From Limnephilus marmoratus (taxonomy: Eukaryota; Arthropoda; Insecta; Trichoptera; Limnephilidae): DNA of 64,000 nucleotides. Shown in pieces: positions 11,363 through 22,836 of this stretch. Position 1 is the first letter of the stretch. Each line of letters starts with the position of its first letter. The DNA lies in the NCBI GenBank assembly GCA_917880885.1, contig OU862931.1, positions 16,844,736 to 16,908,735 on the forward strand, read 5' to 3'. The translations under genes and the position numbers were made by a program. The notes beneath the pieces were generated by a model that had not been told where the DNA came from, searched no databases, and saw only the letters and a program-made list of their open reading frames with translations.

Positions 11363-11799
11363 GGCGCCGTAACCGCGCTCAAAAAGAAGAAGATGGAGAG
11401 ATATGTAATTACGAATGTTAGAGGAGCGCGCTAATATTTAAAGCGATAAAATCGATACGAAAATTGTGAAAATGTTTAATAAAACTCGACTCGTTTAAAA
11501 TAGAGTAAAAATCTCGTGGGAGGCTTCTTAAGCATCATTTAAAGAAACATTGTGAATTTTTTCACAAATATAATTTATAAGATAATAGAAACAGATTTGT
11601 TTTTAATAATTTTTGGAGCATACTTTGGCGATTTTTTTCTATCGAGGGAGTTTAATATAATTTGCGTTTCGGCGTGGGCAGCATCTAGACAATATGTTCA
11701 AAAATAACATATATTTTTTTAAGAGCTTATAAACATCAAATGTTCAAGGGAGATATGTAAGAAATCGGTAGAAATGCTAGAAATGCGGGTAGCGGCGCC
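11363..11799 (+). mobile_element. Family C TTAA-target MITE, full copy C2
   Basis: 437 bp between TTAA at 11359-11362 and 11800-11803. Terminal inverted repeats are GGCGCCGTAACCGC on the left and, reverse-complemented, GGCGCCGCTACCCGC on the right. The interior is AT-rich without a transposase. The TTAA target recalls piggyBac elements, but the ends do not show the usual CCC start, so the superfamily is left open. Confidence 0.8.
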
Positions 11800-12394
11800 T
11801 TAAGTGGTAGGACGGAAAGCTATATACCCAGGGGGGTTCAAAAGACAGGTTGAAAAAATATTATATTGATTAATTTTTTTTTTCCAGAGACACCCTATAG
11901 TATGGTACCAAAACTCTTTTGAGAGTTTTGGCATCTTGAAATTTACAAAGCAGTTTGGCCGGAAATTTTTAGATCAATGAAATATTTTACAGCTTTGTAA
12001 ATGTCATGATCCGTAAATCAAATATTATTCACACAATATGCCATAAAATAACACCGGGAAGCATAACGGTCCGGTACATTTGTAGTGGCATTTTGAAATA
12101 TCCTATAAGAGAAATATCAACATTTTAATTAATTCAGTACAAGTTTTTCGGCATTATAATTGATTTGGCGGCGTTTATGAGTAATCTGAGTATTGTACCA
12201 GATACAGGGTACAATTTTACATATAACTGCATATTAAACTCAAATTCCGATTTTTCGGATATGTCTGCCTAATTAACTAGATGATGGATATGTTAAAAAT
12301 TTATGTTATATACACATATGTATATGAAAATGATAATAACGTTATAACAATGAGCTATTTACTCTGTTTAAGGATCTAAACGTCACAAAATTTG

Positions 12395-12650
12395 ACTTCG
12401 TTGGCTGGGTCATGTAGAAAGAATGACCGAGCATCAAGCACCAAAGTCCCTGCTAAACTCAACACCGACAGGGCGAAGGAGCCTGGGAAGACCAAGTTTA
12501 AGATGGAGCGACAACGTCCTCAAAGATATATCCACCTTGGAGGTTATAAACTGAAGAGAGCTGACACAAAACCGTGATGAGTGGAGGTAGACCAGTGAGG
12601 ACGCCAAGACCCACCAGGGGTTATAGAGCCAAGTATGATGATGATAATCT
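12395..12650 (+). pseudogene. LINE C-terminal tail, RTE-like, frameshifted
   Basis: Reading across frames gives RWLGHVERMT, then GRSLGRP-like and MERQRP remnants matching the better copy at 27.74 kb (about 80% identical DNA by eye). The tail 'ccaggggttatagagccaag' followed by (TGATGA)n is the same in both. RTE-type LINEs typically end with this W-GH-RM / G-R-GRPR-RW segment and a short simple repeat. This copy has lost the frame. Confidence 0.65.
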
Positions 12651-13234
12651 ATATGCAAATTATTACAGTACAGGTTAATAAAGATATTAGTGTTCTGGGG
12701 CATAGAAGCAATTTATTAAGGGTAAGGAATAAAAATAATTAACAATCATTGTGACGGTTCAATGAAAGGCCGGGGTCAGTCAGTATATATTACGGCGTAG
12801 AAAAGGGTGGGTAAAAAGTATAAAATAATTACCAAGGGAGGCAAAGAGGAAGGGTGGGATGTTGTCTAAAACTTTTAGAACTTTGAACATCCATTGACGT
12901 CATCAATCAAACGAAAAGTGTGCTTTTGAGTTTGTATCCAAACTACTGATCTAGAATCTAAACATCAAAACCACACAACTTGGACATGCCACTGAAATCA
13001 GTAACTTTGTAAATACATTTACCAAGTTAAGCTCTTCATTAGAGAATATCTTAAACGTAGAACTGTCACTTACATAAGATACGGTTTAGCAAGTATTTTC
13101 AATAATTCAGTATATTAATTTCCATACTCTATTCAAACGCATATATAATTTATAATTATTAAACACAGAAACAGGTATGATGTATCTACTCGTACATCCA
13201 TCGAATAACGAACGAGAGACAGCATGAAAGAGAT
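12651..13234. other. No recognised gene
   Basis: AT-rich, with no supported feature. Confidence 0.45.
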
Positions 13235-14150
13235 TTGATTTTATTTTATTTATTAGCGTTATAAACAGTCTGTACAAAATTCATAAATGACAGTGATAAA
13301 AATAAGTATGTCATAGACCAATAAAATAATGACAAATTAATTTAAATTTAGAACCATAATGCAATAATACACAATACCTACATTTCAATTTACATTTAAA
13401 TTTTGATGGATATCAATAATATGTTTCAGGAAGTGATTTTATTTGAATTCTAACTGCTAAAAGTAGGAGAGAAAATGTGGTGATACTAAGAATAAAAAGA
13501 GAAATACAGAAATCAATGAAATATTAAGTTATTAGTTAAACAAGTGGCATTCAATAGTGTTATTTTTTTATGCATGCTGTGAATTTATCAAGGTTTGTAT
13601 TAAACACATCGATATTTGGGCATAATCTGTTAAATGTGCTACAGCTTCTTCTTACAAATACATTTTCAAGATAATTTGTCTTGCTCTTAGGGACATAAAA
13701 GGTGTCGGGAGATCGAGTAACTCTTAATGGACATCTGAAATGAATATTTTGTAGTAAGTACGGGCTATCAATGAAGTTATGAATAATCTTATAGAGCATT
13801 AATAGGTCTCTGATATCTCGGCGTTGATCAAGAGATTTAAGGTTTACGGGGACATAGTTTTCATCATTTCGCACGCGATAAGAGACATATTTCATAAACT
13901 TTTTCTGAACTCTTTCTATATTTGCTTTATATGTAGAACAATGAGGGTTCCACACTGTAGAAGCATACTCCAGGTGGCTTCTAACATAGGATATGTAGAG
14001 AGTCTTAAATGTTTGTGGATTTTTGAAAGCTGAACTTACTCTTAAGAATAAATCCCAACATTTTCAAAGCCTTCGACGTGATGTGCTCGACGTGAGATTG
14101 AAAAAGAAGCTCTAATAGAACTCCAAGATCTCTTATTACATTTACAACAA
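13235..14150 (-). pseudogene. 5'-truncated LINE, reverse transcriptase C-terminus plus 3' tail
   Basis: On the minus strand DLGVLLE appears near 14135, then ITSKALKMLGFIL. After a frameshift near 14030 come LYISYVRSHLEYASTVWNPH and IERVQKKFMKYVSYR, then a tail with FTACIKK before a stop at 13560. The segment W-P-(x)n-IERVQ-F is a hallmark of non-LTR reverse transcriptase C-termini. About 300 bp of AT-rich 3' untranslated sequence follows, ending in an (AATAAA)-type tail at about 13240. The catalytic domain is absent. Confidence 0.75.
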
Positions 14151-14159
14151 TGATAGTAT

Positions 14160-15650
14160 ATAAGAGCGTGCAAAGTTATTCAGCATCTCTTCATAATCAT
14201 CTGTCATCCAAGATAACCACTGGAGCGCTTTTTGCCACAATATGGCATTATTTAAAATACCTCGGATTGCTTTGCCGCCAATTTTGGCAAATTTTCCCAT
14301 ATTTATAAGTAATTAAGTAGAAGTTTACGACTTTATAATACATTTTTTAAAAAACCTACGAATATGTGACAACGGACAAAAAATAGTTGAATTCATTGGC
14401 TATATAGAACTATAATCAGTTTGTATGTCTCCGTATTAAAATTCGGAGGCATGATTTTTTTTAATTTGGGCGGAAAATATTTAAAATGATTACCAAAAAA
14501 TTTTGAGCAATCGGAGAAAAAAGTTTTAAAAATGCGCCGTGGCTCCAGTAGATAAGGCATCGACTTACTATAATTTATTGACTATTATTCCGACATGCCA
14601 GTATCACAGTAAAATCATAAATGCAAAAGGAAAGAACAATAGCAAAGACAAGGACATTACATTGAATGTCATTACTAAATTCGCGGTTTTCCATCCATGC
14701 CAAAATCACAATTTTTTTTGTAAGTTAGGGGGTGTTAAAGGCTTGAAAAGCCTAAGGCGATGTACCACGTAGTGTAAAATTCGGGTTCAGGCCTCCAACA
14801 ATACCACTCCTTATGTAGACGGCGATTAGGTTTAAATTCCCGTTTAACACCAGCCGCTTTATTTTGATTCATTCATGAAAAAAAAACATCGCCAAAAAGC
14901 GTGTTTTATTTTATTTTGATAAGTTCAGGCACAAATATTTAAATGTTTTACGACCATTTTCTAATGAAATAAATTTTACACATTATACAAAAAAACTACA
15001 AACGAAAAGGGATTCGTAAGTAAAAGATTTTGAACTTTAAACCAGTTTTCATAGACCTGGTACTTAAGTTTTTTCTGGGCTTATAAAAAGACTATTAAAA
15101 AAAAATACTCGATTATATCAGTATTTAATTAATGCATCTAAAATATTTCTAAGCGATCTAATTTTGAAACCAAAAACACACGATTTTGCATTACTTAGTA
15201 GTGCATATCTTTCTAATTAAGAAGATTGTTGTGGGATTCGTTCGTGAATAAATATTGGTTGTAATCTCTCTTTTTGTCAGCTACATCGTTTATGAAAAAG
15301 GTAGAAAGTCACAACATATCAGTGGTATGTTTTTATCGCGGATTTCTAAAGAAAAAGCTTTGTAAAGGGATGAAACAAAATTGAGTAAATTAAAGTTTTT
15401 TTTCTTACCAACTACCTGAGGTTAAACCCATATGGGTCACAACCTTCGCATAGAAAGTAGATTGAAGATTAAAAAAGGGATCTAAAGCTTATTGGAACCC
15501 AATGAAGAAGTGTGAAAATATTTAAAAAGAAAGACTAAACAAAGCACTATCACAGGTTTTGACACCACTTTCCATACCTAAATGTTGTATAAACCTCGTC
15601 AAACTTTAATACAGACATCGCTCTACAATGTCAGTTTTTTTAAAGAAGGT
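14160..15650. other. AT-rich sequence with no recognised gene
   Basis: Includes a 77-residue frame at 14539-14772 without known motifs. Nothing supported. Confidence 0.45.
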
Positions 15651-15651
15651 A

Positions 15652-15985
15652 TATATGTCATAGGTCACCCCAAGTGGTTCACTACGTTTAATGACTTATC
15701 AGAGGTGCCCGGGTTCATGGGGGTGAGGTTTGTCTAGGTCTTGTTGGCGGATGCGTTTGTCCACCTACTCCGTGACTCTCTCGGCCCACCGTTGAAGGGA
15801 TAGATTCTACCGTCCGTCACTTCTGGACACTTTCACCCCAGATTCCTAGCCTTACCGTATACCACTTTCCTTCTCAGAACTTCCTCACCTTTCTTTCCCA
15901 AAAAATATTCTCCACACAGCATCCCCAAAGGAACTTTTTTCCTCAGGGCCTCCTGTGTGGAGCTAATGTAAAAAAACTTTTTTTT
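15652..15985 (+). repeat. Family A repeat, copy A2, 5' truncated
   Basis: Begins within 'cataggtcaccccaagtggt' and runs to 'gggcctcctgtgtggagcta' plus an A-rich tail. It carries the longer middle ('gactctctcggcccacc') that A1 and A4 lack. Confidence 0.7.
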
Positions 15986-16041
15986 TCAATAACCATTAAA
16001 ATGGCAGAAATAGGACTGGACCCATGATTTAACATAGGCTT

Positions 16042-16317
16042 TTATAGAATTGTCTTTCTTAAATCAGCTATAACCTCTTCATCTTTATCAAAAACATACA
16101 ACAGAAAGATATGTCCTAACGTAGCTCTCGAAGAAAGAATCATAATTTTACTATCTGCGACTTCGTTAACAGCGCCACATTTGCAGCAACCCAACCCTCG
16201 TAGATAACGAAGTATTACTCTATCCATACAATATTTGTTCATGAAACATGCATGATGGCCGGATAACAAATTTAAACAATATACCGATTTACCAATACCA
16301 ATTAATAATTTTATCAT
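16042..16317 (-). pseudogene. Possible LINE C-terminal remnant with Cys motif
   Basis: The 91-residue frame contains LLSGHHACFMNKY followed by CCKCGAVNE. LINE C-termini after an RNase H domain often show a 'LTGH-xF-xY' stretch followed by a CxCG zinc-type motif. The match is partial: the downstream His and Cys are not convincing. It could be coincidence. Confidence 0.25.
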
Positions 16318-16651
16318 CAGATTAGACGGAATATATTAATTATGAGCACCAAAATTATTCTCTGTCGAATCGGGTCGACGATGAACCAATAACAAAGATC
16401 CGAGATCAGTATGGCGGTGAGTTTATATTGGTTAGAAACACGAAATGATATTGTACCGTAAAGCAAATGCAATTTAAACAGAACACAAAAACACATAGAG
16501 AGGAAATATTTATATATGTTAAAGAGAGGGGAATGAAACAATGGTGTCGAACGGCGAAGAACGCTAAAAAAGTGTAAAAATAAAGCTATGGAATATCACT
16601 TGAAGCATAGGTTGACAATGTGAGCTGTGGTATAGTGCGCGCCAAACTTAA

Positions 16652-17066
16652 GGCGCCGCATCCTCGCTCAAAAAGAAGAAGATGGAGAAATGTGTAATTA
16701 CGAATGCTAATATTTAAAGCGATAAAATCGATGCGAAATTGCGAAAATGTTTAATAAAACACGACTTGTTTAAAATGGAGCAAAAATTTCGTGGAAGGTA
16801 TCTTAAGTATCACTTAAAGAAACATTGTGATTTTTTTCACCACTATAACTTGTAAAATAACTGAAACAAACCTGTTTATAATAATTTTCGGAGCATACTT
16901 TGCGATTTTTTTCTATCGAGGGAATTTTACATCATTTGCGTTTCGGCGTGGAACACGACTAGATATTATCTTAAAAATAACATATATTTTTTTAAGAACT
17001 TAAAAACTTCAAATGTTTAAGGGAGATATTATGTGAGAAATCGGTAGAAATTCGGGTAGCGTCGGC
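16652..17066 (+). mobile_element. Family C TTAA-target MITE, copy C3
   Basis: 415 bp between TTAA at 16648-16651 and 17067-17070. Left terminus GGCGCCGC, right GCGTCGGC. The body matches C2. The flanks 'gtgcgcgccaaac' and 'atgccgacct' resemble an uninterrupted sequence at about 41463-41493 that may be the pre-insertion state. Confidence 0.75.
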
Positions 17067-17070
17067 TTAA

Positions 17071-17800
17071 ATGCCGACCTTAACATTCTCGCGCAAGTAC
17101 TGTCACTTTACTGATTTTACAATGACCGTAAGCGAAAGAGAAATATGCGAAAAACATACGTGCGACAGAGAAAGGCGTAGGAGGGAAGGCATGCCACTTA
17201 TCGGACACTAAATTCACCTAATGCGACGATTACCGTTTCAACGGTATTAAAGTTACTAATTAAAGTAATGATTCGTTATGATTGTACAACCTAATCGGGA
17301 GAACTCCTATACTGGCGCGACCTGTAAACCGACAGCACTGAATTTTGAAGATTTTTAGGATAGGAAGAAGTTTTGTTTAAAAACAGCTGATGCATACGGT
17401 GAATTTTTCACAAATGTAATGATTTGTACATTTAGTAATTGACAGATGGTAGGCAAAAGGTCGAGGCACTTTTGAAAAAGGCACGATTCTGAGCAGCTGT
17501 GCAAATTTTATAATAATGTATTTATCAATGTTCATTCCGACAGCTGTAGATCCATTTTTGTAAGGTCCAATAAATGAATGCTAAAATTCATAAGTACTTC
17601 ATTTGAGCTGTGCGAGTCAGCAACTTCGAGGTTAAAAAAAATAAAACGCTATTATGGAGACCTTCCAATAGTCAGAAAATGTTTCGAACTTACTATAAAT
17701 GTGATTTTTACGCAAAAAAAATGGCAAACAAATTGTTCAGGTCGTAAAAAGCAATAACAGACACAACGAAACTTTTTGTTAGTCTATAGCTTTCGCTCTG
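17071..17800. other. No recognised gene
   Basis: Mixed-composition sequence without supported features. Confidence 0.4.
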
Positions 17801-17855
17801 GTCCCTGAAGAAAATACGGTTTTCCGAAACGATCCGAATTGGTAATAAAGGCGTT
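17800..17855 (+). repeat. Penelope-like element end with hammerhead-like core
   Basis: 'CCTGAAGAAAATACGG' then 'TTTTCCGAAAC' (core 17805-17830) fits CTGANGA, an A/T stem and GAAA. It is followed by 'gaattggtaataaaggcg'. This is the arrangement at the 3' ends of the PLEs elsewhere in the window, but no coding sequence is attached. Confidence 0.35.
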
Positions 17856-17857
17856 TT

Positions 17858-17915
17858 TAACATGAATACCGCAAAAGAGTCTCAACTGCTCAAAACTATC
17901 CGAAACCAGTTATAG
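17858..17915 (-). repeat. Family B SINE 3'-end fragment
   Basis: 'catgaataccgcaaaagagt' matches the reverse-strand 3' end of the full family B copy at 49.7 kb. Confidence 0.5.
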
Positions 17916-18084
17916 CAATTTAAAGCAATATCGATTTTCAGTGACGGTTTTAAAAAAAATACTATTTTGAGAGTGTTAACCACAAAACAAAACATTGGTT
18001 TCGGTCTAAGTACAAGGGTCAGTTTTTTAACAGAATTTAAACAATTCATCAAATATCAAAGTAAATATTTATTTCCAATTTGGG

Positions 18085-18395
18085 ATGCGAGTATGGGAAC
18101 CGCCGACACTGGAACCATTTTTTGGATAACCAACACCTCTGCCATAGGTCACCCCAAGCGGCTCGCTACTTTTGGTGACTTAGCAGGGGTGCCTGGGTTT
18201 ATAGGATGAGGCGGATGCATCTGCCCACATACTGTGTAGCGGCTCAGATGGAGATGGACTGACTGATGACGCTCTCGACCTATGGCCTTGCACTGCAATT
18301 GGAGGTATGGAACACTCCTGGACACACACCCCAGATTCCTACACAGAGAGAAATTATTTTCCTCGTGGCCTCCTGTGTGGAGCTAATGAATAAAA
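18085..18395 (+). repeat. Family A repeat, copy A3
   Basis: Starts at 'gatgcgagtatgggaaccgc', includes 'ggataaccaacacctctgcc' and closes with 'ggcctcctgtgtggagctaa'. The middle differs from A1, and one arm of the hairpin is missing. Confidence 0.7.
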
Positions 18396-18525
18396 AACAG
18401 AGTGTACAACACACACGCGGTAGAAAGGAAACCTGAACTAAAGTAGATAAGAGTGGAGAGGCTATGAAGCACCGCACAAAGAGGAGACCGATTATTCTAT
18501 CTCATTCTCTCGCAGGCTTTTTTTT
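18396..18525 (+). repeat. Family D repeat, copy D1
   Basis: Shares 'gctatgaagcaccgcacaaa', 'gaggagaccgattattctat' and 'tctcgcaggct' with D2 (38.1 kb) and, inverted, D3 (39.9 kb). It abuts the tail of A3. Its nature is unknown. Confidence 0.5.
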
Positions 18526-18639
18526 AATGAAGAAACATTCATTATTATTTTTTTTAATGGACTAGAGTTTATTGATTAGATCTAAAATTTATTTCCATTC
18601 TTTGTTGCTTATCGTCCTACGGAAAGTATGTAGATAATG

Positions 18640-18860
18640 ATATTTCAGTCGCTCACGGCATTTCGCGCTAGGGTGGCAGCTTTCAGAAGGGGTGCCGCGA
18701 TACATGAATATCAGAAGGGTTGCCTCGTTGCCTGCCCGTCTGACTGCCTGACTGCCTGGTTGGTTGGTTCTGTTCTAGCTGCGCGTGTGTGCGGCGTGTC
18801 GCATGGACAGCTATGGTGGTGGTCGCGGTAGGTTTGGGTGCAGCTGCGCGGATTGGTGAC
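18640..18860. other. GC-rich stretch
   Basis: Contains degenerate 'ctgcctg' and 'ggttggttgg' runs and several CpGs. No coding match on either strand. Confidence 0.25.
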
Positions 18861-19349
18861 GTATGAAAACCAAACGTACAGAATGATAGGGGGTAAACGG
18901 AAATGTGTAATCAAAATGTTTATATGTCAACTGGTTGTTGCTATGCGGCTTTAACCCAGATTCAAAACAGTTTTTATTATATTTTATGATGTTTCAAGCC
19001 TTACAGTACAAACAATACAGCGAAATTAGAAACAAAATAATATCTCGTCTTATTTGACGAATGAATTGAAATTTTTGAGTTTAATAACTTCAGTTGAGTT
19101 AGAAAAACAAAATAGTAAAATCTGTGCAAAAATTCATGATGCCAGAGCTCGCAGTTCGAGAGTTTTGGCTTCTTTAGAAAAACAAACACTTTTCAAAGGC
19201 AACTTCTGTTTCATTGTTAGAATTTAAGAACCAATTTCTGAAACCGTTTTCTGATATTTAGGTTTAGTTAAGTAGTAAGCTGCAGAATCTCAGTTTTTCT
19301 GTTTTACTTATTTTGTGTAACGAAGAAAAAAAAGGTAATTGAACAAAAA

Positions 19350-19538
19350 TTAGCTGGTTCCCGGCATGCGTTGCCTTATTCAAAGAAATACATCGTTTAT
19401 CCCTGAATCACCTTTCCCATGCGTTCCCCTCCAGTTTCTTCTTCCTAGCTAGCTTTATAAATTATACCCCATATGTTATTCTGAGTAACAAGCACACATA
19501 CTTCCACACAAACTTTCGCGTTTATAATATTAGTAAGG
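19350..19538 (-). mobile_element. Short non-autonomous Helitron-like element
   Basis: The minus strand ends in 'ggcaacgcatgccgggaacc' plus AGCTAA, close to the 3' end of the Helitron at 25.1 kb (hairpin-prone GCAACGCATGCCGGG, then CTAG). The opposite end reads 'cttactaatattataaacgc' on the minus strand, a 5' end common in arthropod Helitrons. Terminal bases have drifted (TTAG for CTAG, CC for TC). Confidence 0.55.
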
Positions 19539-19609
19539 TATTACTGACGGTAGCGATTCTGTCTGTAATTATGGTTCAATGAACTCAAGAACTTGGAATT
19601 GCTTAAATT

Positions 19610-19895
19610 TTCAATTTGTTTGTTATTTTTAAAATTAGAACATATTGTGGAAAAAATTCAGGCAAAAATTAATTTGTATTTATAAAATTTGAAAACGTAT
19701 TTTATCACCTTCCAAAAACAGTTTTTAAGTTTGGGATGTGTTTAGAAATATTCCGTTCATTTTTATTTTATTATACAATGAAAATATTTCGACCCTCTAA
19801 CAAAATACGGTCGAGGTCTGGGAGGTTAATACCTTCTGTTCTTTTGGTACTCTATCAAATTAGAGGTCAGTCAGTCATCACTAGGGAAATCTTCA
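19610..19895 (+). repeat. Family G repeat, copy G2
   Basis: 'tatcaccttccaaaaacagt', 'agaaatattccgttcatttt' and 'cggtcgaggtctgggaggtt' are collinear with G3 at 33.2 kb. Confidence 0.55.
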
Positions 19896-19924
19896 AATTA
19901 CCCTCTATAATATATTGTAAAGTA

Positions 19925-20005
19925 ATATCACACAATAACACACATATATATTCGAGTATATATGTATATGTACATATTCGTACGTATGTATGTATGTATA
20001 TGCGA
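19925..20005. repeat. TA/TACG-rich simple repeat
   Basis: Imperfect 'tatatatg' and 'tatgtatg' runs. The frames crossing it on both strands are low-complexity artefacts. Confidence 0.6.
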
Positions 20006-20009
20006 AGGT

Positions 20010-20820
20010 AAAATTAAAGTGAAAATATTCTGTAAACGCACGTACGAGTACTATGCTACGATATATTCCTGAACCCTCAAAATGCATATACTTAATACGC
20101 AAATAGTAATAATAATAATAAAAACGAAGGGGGCAGATGCAATACGCGTTACGCCGCTGATGACAGAGAAGTGTGTTACCAAACTCATGCTTTGATCGAG
20201 CACGCGTCTCTTTTACTGTTATTACAATATATATATAGCAAACGCAACTCGAACAAAAAGAGAAATACATAATGGACTATGGAATATATTTAGCAATAAA
20301 CGGAGCGTTATGTCGTATTAGTGCACAAATTAGATGGGGAGGAAAATAAACTCAGTTCCCACACTAAATATACCTACCTAAAGATATTAGACATACTGCT
20401 GACATAACCAATCTAACTAGTGGCGTAGATATGACATTCATTTAAGGGTGTGTTCTCCCCGGGGGGTTGGGGGAGGAATAAATATTACACAGCTCAACAA
20501 AAAAAGCTTTTTTTTGCCCTGGATATCTCTACGGATTTTTATGTTTTAAAGTACCCAGTTTACGGGTATATTCATGAAAGTACTGATTTGGCTCTAGTTT
20601 TTATGATTTTGGCGTATCTTATATCATCATTACATAATATAAAGTAAAGACTCTTCCGTTGTCTGTACGCTTAGATCTTTTAAACTACGCAAAGGATTTT
20701 CTTGCGGATTTCACCGATATTTTTGAGAAAGGTTTTAAGGCATATAATTTGTCAAGGTTTTGTGTAAACTGGTTGAAATATATAATATACGTGGCAGTCA
20801 TTTAAAATAATTAACAGTGG
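20010..20820. other. No recognised gene
   Basis: AT-rich, with no supported feature. Confidence 0.45.
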
Positions 20821-20825
20821 GAGTC

Positions 20826-21152
20826 AATTTGGGAGGCGGGAATGGGTACCGCTGCCCCGGGAACATTTATTGGATAACCAACACCTCTGCCATAGGTCAC
20901 CCCAAGTGGTTCGCTACGTTTGGTGATTTAGCAGGGGTGCCCGGGTTCATGGGGTGAGGTAATGTCTAGGTCTTGGAGGCGGATGACCAGGACACACTGA
21001 ACCTCAGATTCCTACCCACTCCTTAAACCTTTTTTCCTTCTCAGAACTCTCGTCTCCTTCCTTTCCAAAAACAAACCCCTCCACACAGGAGGCCCTGAGA
21101 AAAATTATTTCCTTCAGGGCCTCCTGTGTGGAGCTCATGTTAAAAAAAAAAG
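20826..21152 (+). repeat. Family A repeat, copy A4, with the best 3' hairpin
   Basis: Near-identical to A1 over 'gaggcgggaatgggtaccgc' and 'caccccaagtggttcgctac'. Its end forms a stem of about 21 bp: CTCCACACAGGAGGCCCTGA pairs with the reverse strand of the closing 'cctcctgtgtggagc', around an A/T loop at 21090-21112. An A10 tail follows. Confidence 0.8.
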
Positions 21153-21401
21153 TGTAAGTTGGCTCTTCAGAACAAGAGTTATTAATCGATGTTTAGTTTT
21201 TTGATGATATTCGCTCTCACTGGCTCCAGATGGGTGCTACATAAAAAAAAAGATGGGTGCAAATAATAATCCAACAGTTTTGGTTGTGCACACAATGTGT
21301 AAAAGTAGCATTCTCGCATGTCTACGTACCTTATTCTATGATTAAATTTACAGCATTTTAATATTTTCGGTACATAATAAAGAATCGTTGATGGTGTAAA
21401 T

Positions 21402-22495
21402 CAGGGTTTCCCAAACTTTTTCTGCAATGGAACACTTTACAAACCCGTAAATTTTAACGGAACACTTGGCTCATTTATTAGATTGGGTAATTCCAAAGAT
21501 ATTGAAATATAAGTAGATGTGCCATCTGCTGTTTTTACTATGTGGGTCTGCGCTTCCGGGTGTCGCCGATATTGTTTACCAATTAACAAATAAACTAAAA
21601 GAACAAATAATTAACGAATAAACCAAATGAACGTTAAACTAAATGAACGAATTCTTTCCTTATTCAAAATATATTGTTAACCAATATTAATGCACATTTT
21701 CAAAAAATTAACGAAATGAACAAATTCTTTTTGTATGAAAACTACGCTAATTAGCGCGTAGTCCGGCGACAGTTGCGCGGACACCATAGCATATCTCTTC
21801 TGTATTTGAATATCTTTGGGTAATTCCTAATAATAAAGTTTAAAAAATTTTATTACACATTATTTATTAAGTATACCAACAATATACAAACATATAACAA
21901 AAATGGAATATAAACAAAAAATGGAATAAAAACAACAAAAAATGGAAAATAAACAAAAACAAAAATGGAACATAAAAAATTAAAAAAGGAATGTTAATAA
22001 AAAGAAATTGGAAAATAAGCAACAAAAAATTGGAGTCTAAACAATAAAAATGATTATAAACAACAACAAAAAATGGAATAAATAAAACACCTAATTAATG
22101 GCTATGACGATTTTGAGTCCTTTAATATGCATTTATAATGCATGTCTTCTTGATATCAGGCACAATATTGGTAAGTTGTATTCTAATATCTGGTGTGGCG
22201 TCTCGAGACTGTTCCTGCCCTTTGACTTGTTTGCAGCATAATTAGAAAATCCCGCTTTGAATAAATAGTTCGTAGAAAACGGAAGTATAACAACAATAGC
22301 TTGTTTTGATAAATTGGGGTACTTTTCTGACAAACTCGCCCAGAAATCATTTAAATGAGAATAATATCAGCATTGTTGAAATATGAATATGTGTATAATA
22401 TATTAAGTTAAATTCTTCCGATAAATTGTCGCGGAACCCCTGTACAGGTTCGGCGGAACCCTAGGGTTCCGCGGAACACAGTTTGGGAAACCCTG
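21402..22495 (-). mobile_element. Internally deleted hAT element with exact 8-bp target duplication
   Basis: 1094 bp. Both ends carry CAGGGTTTCCCAAACT as a perfect 16-bp inverted repeat, a recognised hAT-type terminus. 'gtgtaaat' flanks it at 21394-21401 and 22496-22503, the 8-bp duplication expected of hAT. A palindrome GGAACCCTAGGGTTCC lies at 22455-22470 near the right end. The interior is A-rich, with 'aaaaatggaa'-type low-complexity repeats at about 21895-22085. A transposase C-terminal remnant lies on the minus strand. It cannot be autonomous, because most of the transposase, including the catalytic core, is missing. Confidence 0.9.
22133..22365 (-). pseudogene. hAT transposase C-terminal (dimerisation) domain remnant
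   Basis: The minus-strand frame reads FWASLSEKYPNLSKQAIVVI, then LPFSTNYLFKAGFSNYA, then NKSKGRNSLETPHQIL. hAT transposases end with the pattern 'YP-LS--A---LLPF-TTYL-E-GFS-----K-K-RN-L', and the order and spacing fit well. Typical residues are altered (Cys/Glu after YL replaced, GFSN for GFSA), and no upstream catalytic region is found in the element. Its position inside matched hAT termini makes the assignment firm. It is a dead gene. Confidence 0.8.
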
Positions 22496-22752
22496 GTGTA
22501 AATAAATGGTCATCATAGATGCCATCCAAGCAATTGACCAGGGTTCTATTCTCGGTGGTGGCCATTTATTAAATATATATTTTTTTACTTTTTGTATAAA
22601 TTTTTCGTATTATTTTTAAAAACAAATTTTTTTTTATTTATTTTATGACCTATGATATTTCTCGGGTTTGCCAGTATTAATGTATTTTACGACAATATAA
22701 TATGTGAGTACTATTGTATATTTTCCTACGGAATACTGTGGCCGATGGTGGA

Positions 22753-22771
22753 GGGGGGGGGGGGGGGGGGG
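22753..22771. repeat. Poly-G run of 19
   Basis: Uninterrupted G tract, followed by C-rich 'cccctaacccccatcccc' at about 22778-22796. The length is prone to sequencing error. Confidence 0.9.
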
Positions 22772-22836
22772 TTGAATCCCCTAACCCCCATCCCCAACCC
22801 TTTCATCTTCTTCATTATCGACGTAGTAACTTATTC

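Noticed and set aside
16042..16541. Two adjoining minus-strand frames as a host gene
   Set aside because: The first has at best a LINE-like Cys motif and the second is low complexity. Kept only as a low-confidence pseudogene.
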